From assembly GCA_947172415.1 (NCBI GenBank), contig OX359196.1:250501-314500 (forward strand): 64,000 nt of DNA, read 5' to 3'. Below the pieces are notes generated by a model. It did not search any database, was not told the origin of the DNA, and saw nothing but the letters and a program-made list of their open reading frames with translations. Positions 1 to 10,378 of the stretch are shown in pieces (position 1 is the first letter of the stretch; every line of letters starts with the position of its first letter). Both the position numbers and the translations under genes were made by a program. This stretch comes from Chondrosia reniformis (taxonomy: Eukaryota > Porifera > Demospongiae > Chondrillida > Chondrillidae).

Positions 1-51
1 TCCTCTAACAAGTACCTCTTACTCCTGACCTGCACTTTGTATTTCCCACAG

Positions 52-1171
52 TCAGTACTTCAAAGGGCTTGTATGTACGTAAGAGTTCTGGCATTCCTTT
101 GACAGAGGACACGGCTCAAAAGCCAGGTCTGTACACTTCCTACAAGCCCAGACTGAAAGCAGACAAGGCTCTCCTCAAGAAGCTGGCCTTTGGGGACACT
201 CTGCCGGGGAAGAGGCCAATAGAGGCACAGAATGCCATTATCAGGAAGCATGCCTTGGAGCTGACTACAAGTTTCGTAATACCTCTTGTGAGTTGTGCAA
301 TCACTGCACAATGCAGCAACTGAACTGGTTTGTTAAATCTACAGGAGCGCTACTTGGCCAAGTTGATGCCCTTGAAACGAGATGTGTCTCCATGGAAACT
401 GCCTCCTCAGCTGAAGCCATTTGATCAGGACCAGTTTCTAGCAACACTTGAAATCAATGGACCTCAGCTGACCTCCAGAGTGAAGGGCAACTGGACAGGA
501 CTGTACCAGTAAGTTTGGGTGGGCGTGGTGGGCAGTGAGGTGGGGGTGGTGGGCAGTGAGGTGGGGGTGGTGGGCAGTGAGGTGGGGGTGGTGGGCAGTG
601 AGGTGGGCGTGGTGGGTAGAGAGGTGGGCGTGGTGGGCAGTGAGGTGGGCGTGGTGGGTATGATGGGCGTGAGCTAGGTGTAACAGGTCTCTTATTGTCT
701 TCCTCTTTAGGCAGTTCTTTAAATCGCAGAACTTTGCCGGATGGTTCTCTTACCGGAGACAAGAGGCCAACCACAAGCTGAGGCTGATGCACATGGAGTT
801 CCTCAGTAAAGCTGTCAGTTTTAGTGCTCCAGTTGTGTGGAATTCCTTTAAAGTATGTGTGTCACTTTGTCTTGCAGGATGTAGTGTTTTGGATGAAAGG
901 TAAACAAGAAATTGAAATTGTAGATTTTCTTCTTCGAATTAAAAGATGTTTGGTAAGTTTGGCATGCTAGTACTCTAACCTCATTATATCAGGGTTTTCC
1001 CCCTCCTTCCCTCAGAATGATGTGTCTGTGAGGCAGCCAGGCCCATCAGTCAATAACAGTCTCTTTACAAGCATTCAGAGACAGGTTCAAGCGATTGTGG
1101 CACAACTGCCTGACGACTTGAAGAGTGTAATCAAACCACATGAATTTCTACCATCAGTGATTACCCTATGA
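52..1171 (+). CDS. DENND6: DENN domain-containing protein 6 (DENND6), C-terminal part
   Basis: C-terminal exons of a DENND6/FAM116 protein, a Rab GEF family (known to act on Rab14 in endosomal recycling) with a DENN module. Exons seen: 52-287, 345-508, 711-813, 878-952 and 1016-1171, ending at TGA; the 5' part lies outside the window. Family landmarks read in order are [48 protein letters not shown] and [10 protein letters not shown], followed by an acidic/hydrophobic tail, all at the positions expected near the end of vertebrate DENND6A/B. The donor after residue A at 813 (GTCAGT) is weak but is the only one that keeps phase. The third intron carries a short GT-rich minisatellite. Identification is by remembered similarity to DENND6; A versus B cannot be assigned. 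Confidence 0.9.
515..668 (+). repeat. 21-bp minisatellite in DENND6 intron
   Basis: About seven head-to-tail copies of a G/T-rich 21-bp unit (core gtgggcagtgaggtggg) between the exon ending at 508 and the exon starting at 711. The proline-rich reverse-strand reading frame over it is an artefact of the repeat. Confidence 0.9.
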
Positions 1172-1834
1172 ATACATGTCCTTGTTGTTATAGACCTTTG
1201 TAACTTGTTAGATTTTGTATACTTGTACATATTGATGGGAAATTTGGCAGCATGTGAATCATAAATATCTAATTTGAATATCTTTCATTTTCAACACTGC
1301 CAACTATTAATTTATTACTATACAAAATCTGTTCATTTAATTTGGAATATATTTTATATGAACACTAATGATTGAATTTGCTAATGTGTTTCCAGTAACT
1401 TTTACTACTAACTGTATTGCAATATTAAGTACATTTCCTTGCTCATTGGACATGCTTTATGAATGTCTATGAATGCTTTTAGCTTCATATCTTTCCATCT
1501 CAGTTGCAGTGATAGACTGGGCAAAGCAGTTACAATATTATATATATATATATTCAACTGTATGAACTTTATGTATGGTGAGATAGGGTTAACATCAAAA
1601 TTTGCAAAACTATATATGCCTTGTTAAATATATACCGGAAAGCTTGTACTTATAATCAGAAGCCGGTGAGTTATTGAGTAATATATAGTCATCAATCATA
1701 TATAAATGATAAAATGAGGAATAAAAGTTGGATAAATAGTCTTGGTAAATGAGGTGATATTGAAAATACAAAAATAGTTCAATATTTACAAGCAAGTAAG
1801 AAAATATATTGCAAAGGTAGATTTAGGAAAAACG
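1172..1834. other. Convergent intergenic / 3' UTR region
   Basis: AT-rich DNA between the DENND6 stop and the SMKR1 stop on the other strand. It should hold both 3' untranslated regions. I see no further coding potential; a short TA run lies near 1538-1552. Confidence 0.6.
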
Positions 1835-2123
1835 TCATTTCTTTTTCTTCTTTTTCCCTCCGCCTCCTCCCTCCCACTTGTAACCTCGAAATGCTAAAAA
1901 ATCTACTGCACCGTGTGATATGTAGTAGGCGTTGGCCATCGCAGCTCCACTCATCGAATCCGGAACTGGCTTTACTTCCTTCTTCTTCTTACTCTTTTTG
2001 CCACTTTTCTTCGTTGATCCCTTCGATTTGGAAGACTTTGATTTGGCTGGCTACAAGCGATCACAGACACTTCGAGTTAGAACGGGAATTAGATCTAAAG
2101 AATAAACTTACCACGTCAGACAT
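1835..2123 (-). CDS. SMKR1: Small lysine-rich protein 1 (SMKR1), 75 aa
   Basis: Two-exon gene, too short for ordinary ORF calling. Exon 1 is 2112-2123 (ATG, residues MSDV), followed by a GTAAG donor. Exon 2 is 1835-2050 after a TTGTAG acceptor, and the total is 76 codons with stop. The protein opens MSDVPAKSKSSK, continues with Lys/Ser-rich sequence, then has the conserved core AAMANAYYISHGAVDFLAFR, then GYKWEGGGGG and a terminal run of lysines. This matches the architecture of vertebrate SMKR1 (lysine-rich start, a NLYYIAHN..D.LHLRGF.W core, lysine-rich end), whose function is poorly known. Its start lies only 155 bp downstream of the NRF1 stop on the same strand. Confidence 0.85.
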
Positions 2124-2278
2124 TACTGTCGGTTCCCCTAAAGATGTTGCTAGCGTGCAGTCAATGCTCGCAAAAAGAAACTGCTAGATGAACGCCATTT
2201 TTAATTAAAATTGGTTGCCATGACTACAGGTAATATTACGATCACGATAGCGACAATAAAAACAAAGGAATATGTTGC

Positions 2279-4430
2279 TTAAAATGAAAAACTGCTCTTG
2301 TTGAGATATTGATCGGCATCCTTTAGCTCATCGGCAGGGTTGTAGGTGGTGGGCGGATCAATAATGGGAGGGCTTGCCGTAGTTTGATGAGCCTGTACAG
2401 TGCAGTGATGAGAAGCTTCTTCTGTGAACACCTGTCCTTCTGATTCCCCTTCTGGGACGCGCTGCCCCCCAGGGTAGGCTGTCAGTAAAACAGTTGTGGT
2501 TGTGCCAGCTGGCTGTCCCAGGGCTTGGGCATCCCTATCACTCACTGTCACTGTCTGAGTGGCGTACTGAACCTGACCCGTCTCATCGGCTACTTGCTGC
2601 AGTCTCACTGCTGTGTCTGCCAGCGAGGCATCCGACAGCGTGGCCAACTCCTCATTTTCCTGCCCAACACTGCCAGTGTCGATAGTAAAGACTTGAGAGG
2701 AACTTGTAGCATCTCCCTGAGTGGGCTCTTCCAAGCCTTGTTCTCCCTCCATGCTCTTCAGCTGCTGATCTACTGGTTGTGTAATGCCCTCCTCAGAGTC
2801 CTCCTCCGGAGTAAACTTTGGAAGCAGGTCCAGTCTACCATGGTAGGCATAGCAACTTATCACAATCTCCCTCAGTGCGTCAGTCCAGTTTGTTGTCCTA
2901 TCCTCCGGAGGTCGTGGATCTGATCGGATGTTCTCCCAGGGAAGGTGGTCGGGCCACCAAATGGGTTTGTGGCCGTCCCTCCCCCAACCTGGCTTCCCTC
3001 TGTTCTGAGAGTACCTCAACATGAAAGGTATAAAGTTTCTAAGTTGTGCCTGCGTCATCATTTGGACCGGAGTGGGGATGCCATTGAACACCAACGGAGG
3101 CAGCTCAAAGAGATTCATACTGGATTTAGTCTGCTCATCCATGACACCTTGATTGAGTGTGCTATTCATTTCTTCCACAATATTATCTCTGTGTTTCTTA
3201 ACTATCGTACATAACGGGTCAGCGCCAAACACTTCAAATTCTGCAGTTTTTCCAGGCTGGAATGTCACTATACAAGCCTGCATTCCAACTCGGGTGGAAA
3301 ACTCGTGAACGGTGTCTTTTAATCGCTTCAACAACTTGGTTTTGTGTCTCTTTCTAACTGCAGGATTAGACTCAAAAGTGTAAGACTTCTTCTTTTTACA
3401 TCCACTAACAATAGCAGCTGCCGCAGCCATTCCTTAATTTGAAATAAAAAGAGGGAAAGTGTGAGAGTGTGAGGGAGAGGGAGGGATGGAGATGGAAGGC
3501 GAGGCAGGGTGAGAGTGTGAGGGAGAGGGAGGGAAGGTGAGGCAGGGTGAGAGGGTGAGGGAGAGGGAGAGAGAGGATGGGGGAGGGGGAGGGTGAGTGA
3601 GAATGCTAGAGTGATGAAATCAGACACATGTATTGCACAACCACCACAAATGTACATGGTCCAGTTACATCATATTGGGGAGGTTCATGGAGGAGGTGGT
3701 GGAGAAGGTGAACTATCATATTGGGAAGGTTCATGGAGGAGGTGGTGGAGAAGGTGAACTATCATATTGGGAAGGTTCATGGAGGAGGTGGTGGAGAAGG
3801 TGAACTATCATATTGGGAAGGTTCATGGAGGAGGTGGTAGAGAAAGTGAACTATCATAGGCAGACTACACAGCTTACCAACAGGTCCTGAGAGAGCCAAT
3901 CTGGTCGTCATGTCGTCTCCTTGAAGCATTCCTTCTGTGATGAGGGAGGATGGGTCGAAATCTCCACCATTGGAAGACGTTTCATCAAGTACATCAGGAT
4001 TCTCGGGGTCTATTCTCGATCTCTTACGCGGGGGGATACCAGCGCCCCCTCCCATCCCGACTTCCTCCACTTGTGTGGTGATCTGGCTGTAGTCCACCTC
4101 CTGATAGCCAGTCAAATGGAGTCCTCCGGAGCTGGTAGCCATTGTCACATTGCTGGAGCTGTCGGCGGGTACGGGACCAGAGCCGTGCAGTCTACTCACC
4201 TCATCGAACGCGTGGATGTCCCCCAACTCCAACTGGGTCAGAAAATCGCTCCCAGTAGAACTTTGAACAAGAGTCGTTGTATTCGAACCTTCAACGAGAC
4301 CCGATCCTCCTATGTGAACGGAGTGAGTGCTCTGATTGGTGGAGTGAAGCTGTGGCAGCTCTTCACGACTACTATCCAAACGGGTATCCTTTCCATTATT
4401 CGAATTTTGAGTTTTCATGGATCTGCTCAT
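2279..4430 (-). CDS. NRF1: Nuclear respiratory factor 1 family transcription factor (NRF1/ewg/P3A2)
   Basis: Sequence-specific activator of nuclear genes for mitochondrial function. Exon 1 is 3878-4430 and exon 2 is 2279-3432, giving 568 aa. The junction GPVG/MAAAAA is exactly the one expected in this family (phase 1, G|GA). The N-terminal part is acidic, Ser/Thr-rich and has a basic patch PPRKRSR that could be a nuclear localisation signal. The DNA-binding/dimerisation domain spans about residues 186-390: FESNPAVRKRHKTKLL, the paired MTQAQLRNFIPFMLRYS and GRGKPGWG, then KPIWWPDHLPW and CYAYHGRLDLL. A Thr/Gln-rich activation region follows, with TQTVTVSDRDAQ. I chose ATG 4430 (MSRSMKTQ) because further upstream the frame enters the divergent promoter. 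The intron holds a 46-bp repeat. The promoter is shared with the plus-strand gene at 4584. Confidence 0.95.
3660..3855 (-). repeat. 46-bp tandem repeat in NRF1 intron
   Basis: Four nearly identical 46-bp copies (core aaggttcatggaggaggtgg) inside the NRF1 intron (3433-3877). The region 3440-3600 next to it is also purine-rich. Confidence 0.9.
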
Positions 4431-4583
4431 CTCAGTGCATGCAGCTACAAAGGCGCACTGTGAAACGTGGGGAGGGTACACGGTCTTGTCGTCAAGGTTC
4501 CGGAAGCGGTACGCATGTGCAGCTCCGCGCGTGCACAAGAAAAACAGGAAATTTGAATTTGGTTTCGGACTCTGCTTGTCAAG
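4431..4583. promoter_or_regulatory. Bidirectional promoter NRF1 / phosphotransferase, with NRF1-like sites
   Basis: Only 153 bp separate the two divergent start codons, so transcription very likely starts from one shared CpG-containing element. It holds two imperfect matches to the NRF1 consensus (YGCGCAYGCGCR): one around acgcatgtgc at 4511-4520 and one around cgcgcgtgcac at 4526-4536. The plus-strand start codon is embedded in aagatggccgcc (4581-4592), which resembles the YY1 element found at many animal start sites. Regulation is inferred. Confidence 0.5.
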
Positions 4584-7500
4584 ATGGCCGCCGTAAGTAG
4601 TCCTCTGCTGGTCGGCCCTGAAGGTGGAACAGCTCCAGGAGCCAGTGAAGTTGGCGGGAAAGCTCTCAATCTTTGGAGGCTGACCAACGTCCTCCGCTGC
4701 AATGTTCCAAGTTGGTTCTGTGTGACCTCCACTGCATTTCAAGAGACGATTGAAGTATGTCCGTTCATTGCCATATCTGATTGCATTCTCACCACTGTGT
4801 GCGTGAGTGTGCGTGTTATCAATGTGTTTTGCGTCTTCTTATAGCACAACAAACTGGAACCGGTTTTACAAGATGTGGCAGACTTAAAGAAGAGCTGTCA
4901 ACAGATAGAGGATGCCATTTTGTCTGCCAAGCTACCACTGGCTTTGGAGCAGGCTTTGGAAGGAGAACTAGATAAAGATCCTTTCAGAGGGGGTTTTTTG
5001 GCAGTCAGATCCAGTGGAACAGATGAGGATTCTGGATCTCACTCCTTTGCTGGCCAGTTTGAGTCCTTTCTCTTCCAAAAGGGAAAAGAGCAGGTCCTCC
5101 AGTCGCTAAGGAAGTGCTGGGCCTCATGTTTTTCATTCCGTGTCATGAGCCATCGGATGGATAGCGGAATGCCACTCACTGGAGTCAAAATGGCCGTCAT
5201 TATTCAAGTTTGTAATTCAGTGCTATTTTGGTGCTTAAACTTGTTTAATGTTATGTTCACCTTTCAATTAAGGTAATGGTGAATTCTGAAATCAGTGGAG
5301 TGGCATTCTCGCGCCACCCACTCAAACCTTTGTCCTCTGATTGTGTGTTCATCGAGTCAGTGTTTGGGTTGGGAGAGGGTCTGGTTGGTGGAGAACTGGA
5401 AGCCGATAGCTATGAGGTACTGCCTACAGTGCTCTTGAGTGTATATGAATGTATGTTGACTGCTATTGTCATATATTAAGGTGAGTCGAGCAGACTTTAG
5501 TATAAAGTGTGAATTGGCAAAGAAGCCACAATTGATGCTGCAAAGTGAGGGTGGAGGTGTGAAGCTAGTGCCAGTGTCCGAGCACCTGCAGGAGAAGTCT
5601 TCACTCTCTGACCCAGAGGCTGTGGAAATTGGAAAGTTGCTCGTGAGAATTGAGGAACAGTTGGGCCACCCGCAAGACTTTGAATGGGCCATTGAGAAGA
5701 ATCAGCTCTACTGTTTGCAGACAAGACCCATTGTGACACTCCCTCCTTCCTGTTTCTATGGTAACCAAGTGCTAGGCAGCAAGGCAGTGTTGTGGGATAA
5801 CTCTAACATAGTGGAGAGTTATGCCGGAGTGACATCACCTCTGACATTCTCCTTTGCATCCAGAGCTTACCAACAGGTTTGTGTGGGCCTGCAACACTTC
5901 ATCCCTCCCTCTCTCCATCCCTCTCTCCATCCCTCTCTCCATCCCTCTCTCCATCCCTCTCTCCATCCCTCTCTCCATCCCTCTCTCCCTTCATCCTTCC
6001 CTCTCTCCCTTCATCCATCTCTCCCTACCTCCCTCTCCCCCCTCTTCCTCTCACTCTTCTCTCTCTCCTCTCTTTCCCTCTCCATCCCCCTCTTCCTCCC
6101 CCCTCTCTCCCTCCATCCCTCTCTCCCCCTCTTCCTCCCCCCTCTTCCTCTCACTCTTCTCTCTCTCCCTCTCTCCCTCCATCCTTCTCTCCCCCCTCTT
6201 CCTCTCCTCCCTCTTCCTCCACCCACCTCTCCCCACCTGCCTCTCCAATTAGGTGTACACCTTGACCCTGAGGGTTGCTGGAGTGCCAGACAAAGTGGTG
6301 TCTGATTACAGGTCAAACCTTGCCAACATGATTGGCCTTGTGCGGGGGAACATCTACTACAACCTGGTGAACTGGTACAGGTGCCTCTCCTGTATACCCA
6401 TCGGAGATACCTCCAAGTTCATGGAGACGATGATGGGAGTGAAGCAGACACTTGAACCCGAGCTGGAGGCGGAGCTAGGCAAGATTAAAGAGACCACTCC
6501 CAAATATAGTGTTTTAAGCAAAATCAGAGTTTTGAGTAGTGTAGCATACAATAGTAAGTTACATATGTACGTCTTATCCATCCATCCATCTATCCATTCA
6601 CTCATCCATCCATCCATCCATCCATCCATCCATCCATCCATCCATCCATCCATCCATCCATCCATCCATCCATCCATCCATCCATCCATCCATCCATCCA
6701 TCCATCCATCCATCCAGCCATCCATCCATCCATCCATCCATCCATCCATCCATCCATCCATCCATCCATCCATCTAATTAACAGAGTTGTGTTTCCCCTG
6801 CCGTTTGCAGTGTTCTTTATTGACAGTCTCGTTGAAGGGTTCTTCTCCAACTTCAACAAGTACTACGAGGGAGCAAGGAAGGCTTCATTTGACTCAATGT
6901 CATTGATAACACAAGTGGAATACAGTGAAATGCTTTTCAAAGTGTGTACGTATGTGCACTTGTGACGACTCTTTTTAATCAATACCATCTTTAATTATAG
7001 GAGGTTCTGGGCAGATGGGAAGTCCCTATCATTAACGACACCTATGTCATGCTGTTTTTTGGCCTCCTGAAGAGCCTTGTTAGGAAGTACCTGACAAGTG
7101 AGGAAGTGGAGGCGGAGTCACTTCAAAATGACCTCCTTTGTGGACAAGGTTAGGCTGGGTTACATGGACATGATGGTCATGTGACTTGCATGTGACTTGC
7201 ATGTGATTTTCATGTGACAGGAAATGTTGAGAGCACAGAACCCACTAAAGTGCTAATGAAGATTGCAGAGTATGTTGACACAGAAGGGGAGGAGTTTAGG
7301 GATTGGTTTCTTGGCAACCGTGAGGAGTGTTTAGATTTATTGCAGTCAGATAAGGAGGATTCAGCCGTCAGGAGATCATCATCTGCTCTACCCAGCTTGA
7401 TGGCTGAGGGCTTGAGAAAGAGGAAGAATATTATTCAAGAGGAGCCTGTGAGATCGGGAGAAGGTGATGATTCTAGGAAATTGGATCTCTTGAAGCAGAA

Positions 7501-10067
7501 GAAGAGAAATGTCGTGCAAGCCATTAGAATCTTTCTTGTCAAGTTTGGCTTCCGATGCATAAATGAGCTGAAATTGGAAGAGAACACTCTTCATGATGAT
7601 CCAGGCATGTGACTGTCATGTGATTGTCACATGATTCCCTAGTTTCATCTGACATATGTGAAATATAGGGTTTGTCCATGAAATGGTGAGTGGCTATGTG
7701 AGGTCCAAGTCTTACTCAATCACAAACATGGAGGAGAGGGAGAAACTCATAAGAACAAAAGCGGAAGAAGTTGTCAATTCAAAATTGCCTCTACATCGCA
7801 GGATTTTCTTCAATTGGGTGCTGTACCACACTCGTAGAGGTTAGTAACTTGATCGCTTGATCGAAGAGTTGTTTGTTAGATTTTTTCTTTTGTTTCTTAA
7901 AGGTGTCCGACACAGAGAAAATATGAGATTTGCTCGCACCAAACTATTTGGAGTATTTCGTAATCTATTTAGAGCAATGGGCAGAAATCTGGTCAAGTTG
8001 CAACAGCTTAACCACTATCAGGTATCTCTATTATGCAATAGTCCACCTGAATTATGCAATAGTTGCCAAATGCACTAAATACTTTATAGGATGTGTTCTA
8101 CCTGACTCTTGAAGATCTCTCAGCATATGTAGAAGGAAGATCAGTGAACAATGACCTCTGTGGACTAGTTGAGCTGAGGAAAAAGGAGTTTGAGGGTTAC
8201 AAAAAGGTAACAGTCATGTGATATCCATGTGCTGATCATGTGACTTGGTGTATGGCTTACATATATAAGGTATATAAGGCCCCTAGATTTAGCATAGTGA
8301 GCCAAGGATTCACAGAAGATCAAGATAAAGAAAAAGACAAAGACTCCCAGGATCACTGATGAAGGGTGGAATTCCCAGAAACGGCTGTCTGACCCAGTGG
8401 AGAAGAAGATGAAAGAAGGGAAAAGAAGGAAGAAAAGACTCCTGTATCTTCATCTAAAGCTCTCTTTAGGTTTAGTTCCCCTATAGGCTCTTTTTACAGA
8501 ATAGGCATATAGCATGTAGGAAAATGGTATCTTAGATTTTTCATAGGCTTTGCATTTCAGGTTATACTGCTTTATTTTTGATTGCAGGGTTTGCCTCCTC
8601 CAGAGAGGTTTATGACCAAGGGTAGTTGTGGGACCTACTTTATGTTCCCGTCAGTGCTGGATGACCTAAACCTTCTGAAGCAATTAGAAGTACATTTTTA
8701 GTTGTTGGTTCCCGTATGCAAAGGTTACCATGGTAACAGTACTCTCTAATATGTGTTATAGGCAGATGCTGCCTCAGATCCGAATGTGTTAAAAGGTACA
8801 CCTTGTTCTCCAGGTGTGGTAGTTGGACAAGCTAGAGTTGTCAACACAGTAGATGAAGCACAGGTGAACTCAATAAACCTCACCTCTACCAGCCCTCTCC
8901 ACCAGCCCCCTCCACCAGCCCCCTCCACCAGCCCCCTCCACCAGCCCCCTCCACCAGCCCCCTCTCTACCAGCCCCCTCTCTACCAGCCCCCTCTCTACC
9001 AGCCCCCTCTCTACCAGCCCCCTCTCCACCAGCCCCCTCTCCACCAGCCCCCTCCACCAGCCCCCTCTCTACCAGCCCCCTCCACCAGCCCCCTCCACCA
9101 GCCCCCTCTCTACCAGCCCCCTCTCTACCAGCCCCCTCTCCACCAGCCCCCTCCACCAGCCCCCTCTCTACCAGCCCCCTCTCTACCAGTCCCCTCTCCA
9201 CCAGCCCCCTCTCTACCAGTCATTCTCACCTCATTCTCTCTCCCATTTGACCACCTGCCCCCTCTCTGTATATAGAACTTAAATGGAGAGATCCTCATCA
9301 CAGCTCGCACAGATCCAGGTTGGGTCCCCCTGTACCCTCTCTGCTCTGGCCTGGCTATTGAGAGAGGAAGCTTACTGTCACACTCGGCAGTGGTTGCCCG
9401 TGAACTGGGTCTGCCAACCATTGTCGGAATATCCGGTGGTTTAATGAAGAGAATCAAAGTATGTATATGTACCAGTGTGAACATATTAGAGCTCACAAGT
9501 GTCAGTAGTTGTAGGTAGATTGTCAAGTGTGTCCTTTGCAGTGTAGTTACTAATTAAGGCATTAGACTTGTGTCATGGGGATACTGTAGTCTGTAGAGCT
9601 TTGAATGAGGATCAGACTTTGGTTACTTGGCAGGTGTAATACCAGTAGCTCCCGGTGACTATTTCTATTACATATAGTTTCACAATCAATTAGTCCTCTC
9701 TCCACTGGAGTGTGTATACATATACATATATGGTGCTAGATGGTTAGTGGGCAAAGAGGCTTGCAGTAGATGGTTAGTGGATAAAGAGGCTTGCAGTAGA
9801 TGGTTAGTGGATAAAGAGGCTTGCAGTAGATGGTTAGTGGGTAAAGAGGCTTGCAGTAGGTGGTTAGTGGGTAAAGAGGCTTGCAGTAGATGGTTAGTGG
9901 GCAAAGAGGCTTGCAGTAGATGGAGAGTTACGTTATGAAAAGGTGTGAATGTACTAATTGAATGACTGTGTCTCTATGCACGTATATAGACGGGTATGCA
10001 GGTCAAGTTGGATGGAGGAAAGGGAACGCTGACCATTTGCAATGATGAAAATGAAGAAGACAAGTAA
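4584..10067 (+). CDS. Rifampicin phosphotransferase / PEP synthase-like phosphotransferase
   Basis: 969-residue protein in 15 exons: 4584-4754, 4845-5207, 5273-5416, 5481-5876, 6253-6553, 6811-6941, 7001-7148, 7221-7604, 7669-7839, 7903-8021, 8090-8206, 8588-8689, 8762-8863, 9276-9458, 9990-10067. The N-terminal half is a PPDK_N ATP-grasp module: [10 protein letters not shown], then [11 protein letters not shown] near residues 110-120, [18 protein letters not shown] and ENPL-type features. The C-terminal end is the swivelling phosphohistidine domain, with [19 protein letters not shown]; His919 is the expected phospho-acceptor. There is no PEP-binding TIM barrel, so the layout is that of rifampicin phosphotransferase rather than true PEP synthase. 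The animal substrate is unknown. The intron after 7604 uses a GC donor (CCAG|GCATGT). Many introns carry minisatellites. Confidence 0.88.
5893..6240 (+). repeat. Pyrimidine-rich tandem repeat in intron
   Basis: Intron 5877-6252 of the phosphotransferase gene is nearly all C/T, beginning with a 12-bp unit ccctctctccat and degrading to ctctccctcc blocks. The strand bias (polypyrimidine on the sense strand) could form triplex DNA; this is inference. Confidence 0.85.
6575..6775 (+). repeat. (CATC)n microsatellite in intron
   Basis: About 50 copies of the tetranucleotide catc inside intron 6554-6810. It creates spurious SIHP and WMDG peptide frames on both strands. Confidence 0.95.
8285..8565 (+). 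mobile_element. Dispersed non-autonomous element A, copy 1
   Basis: Lies in intron 8207-8587 of the phosphotransferase gene. It is a near-complete inverse match to 52025-52270. Shared blocks include gatgaagggtggaattccca, gaaacggctgtctgacccag, ggtttagttcccctatagg and the tail gtaggaaaatggtatcttag. There is no coding capacity. Shorter relatives occur at 11930, 31705, 34305, 35445 and 45000. It is probably a SINE or the 3' end of a retroelement; terminal repeats were not resolved. Confidence 0.75.
8880..9230 (+). repeat. 12/15-bp C-rich minisatellite in intron
   Basis: Alternating units ccctccaccagc and ccctctctaccagc fill most of intron 8864-9275 of the phosphotransferase gene. Confidence 0.9.
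9730..9925 (+). repeat. 30-bp minisatellite in intron
   Basis: Six to seven copies of a 30-bp unit (core gatggttagtgg then aaagaggcttgcagta) inside the last intron (9459-9989) of the phosphotransferase gene. Confidence 0.9.
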
Positions 10068-10378
10068 AGAGTACCTTCACCTTTAGTCCAGGAAAGAATA
10101 TTGTTTCATTAACTTTTAGAAAGAGAAAATCATTTCATTAACTCTTAAAAGAATATTATCATTTTATTAATTTTAGAAAGAGAATATAATTTCACTATCT
10201 CCCTTGCAATAACAAATATAAATTTTTTATTAAGTCTTAAGTCTTAAGTTTCATAATAAAGTTTCAAAATTACTCAAAAATCAAGCGTTTTATAATTACA
10301 AAAACTATACATAACATAGTTTAATGTTTTCTACACTGGATATACATATAGTACATTAAGAGACAACCATCCAAGGAT
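10068..10378. other. Convergent 3' region with poly(A) signal
   Basis: Region between the convergent stops of the phosphotransferase gene (10067) and the FGD gene (10379 on minus). It is AT-rich with repeated gaatat and taagtctt motifs. An AATAAA at 10255-10260 is a plausible plus-strand polyadenylation signal. No coding potential seen. Confidence 0.6.

Noticed and set aside
4431-4742. N-terminal extension of the NRF1 frame into the promoter
   Set aside because: It overlaps the start of the divergent gene on the other strand and has no resemblance to NRF1 N termini.
6357-6859. Long reverse-strand frames of repeated WMDG
   Set aside because: Pure translation of a (CATC)n microsatellite inside an intron.
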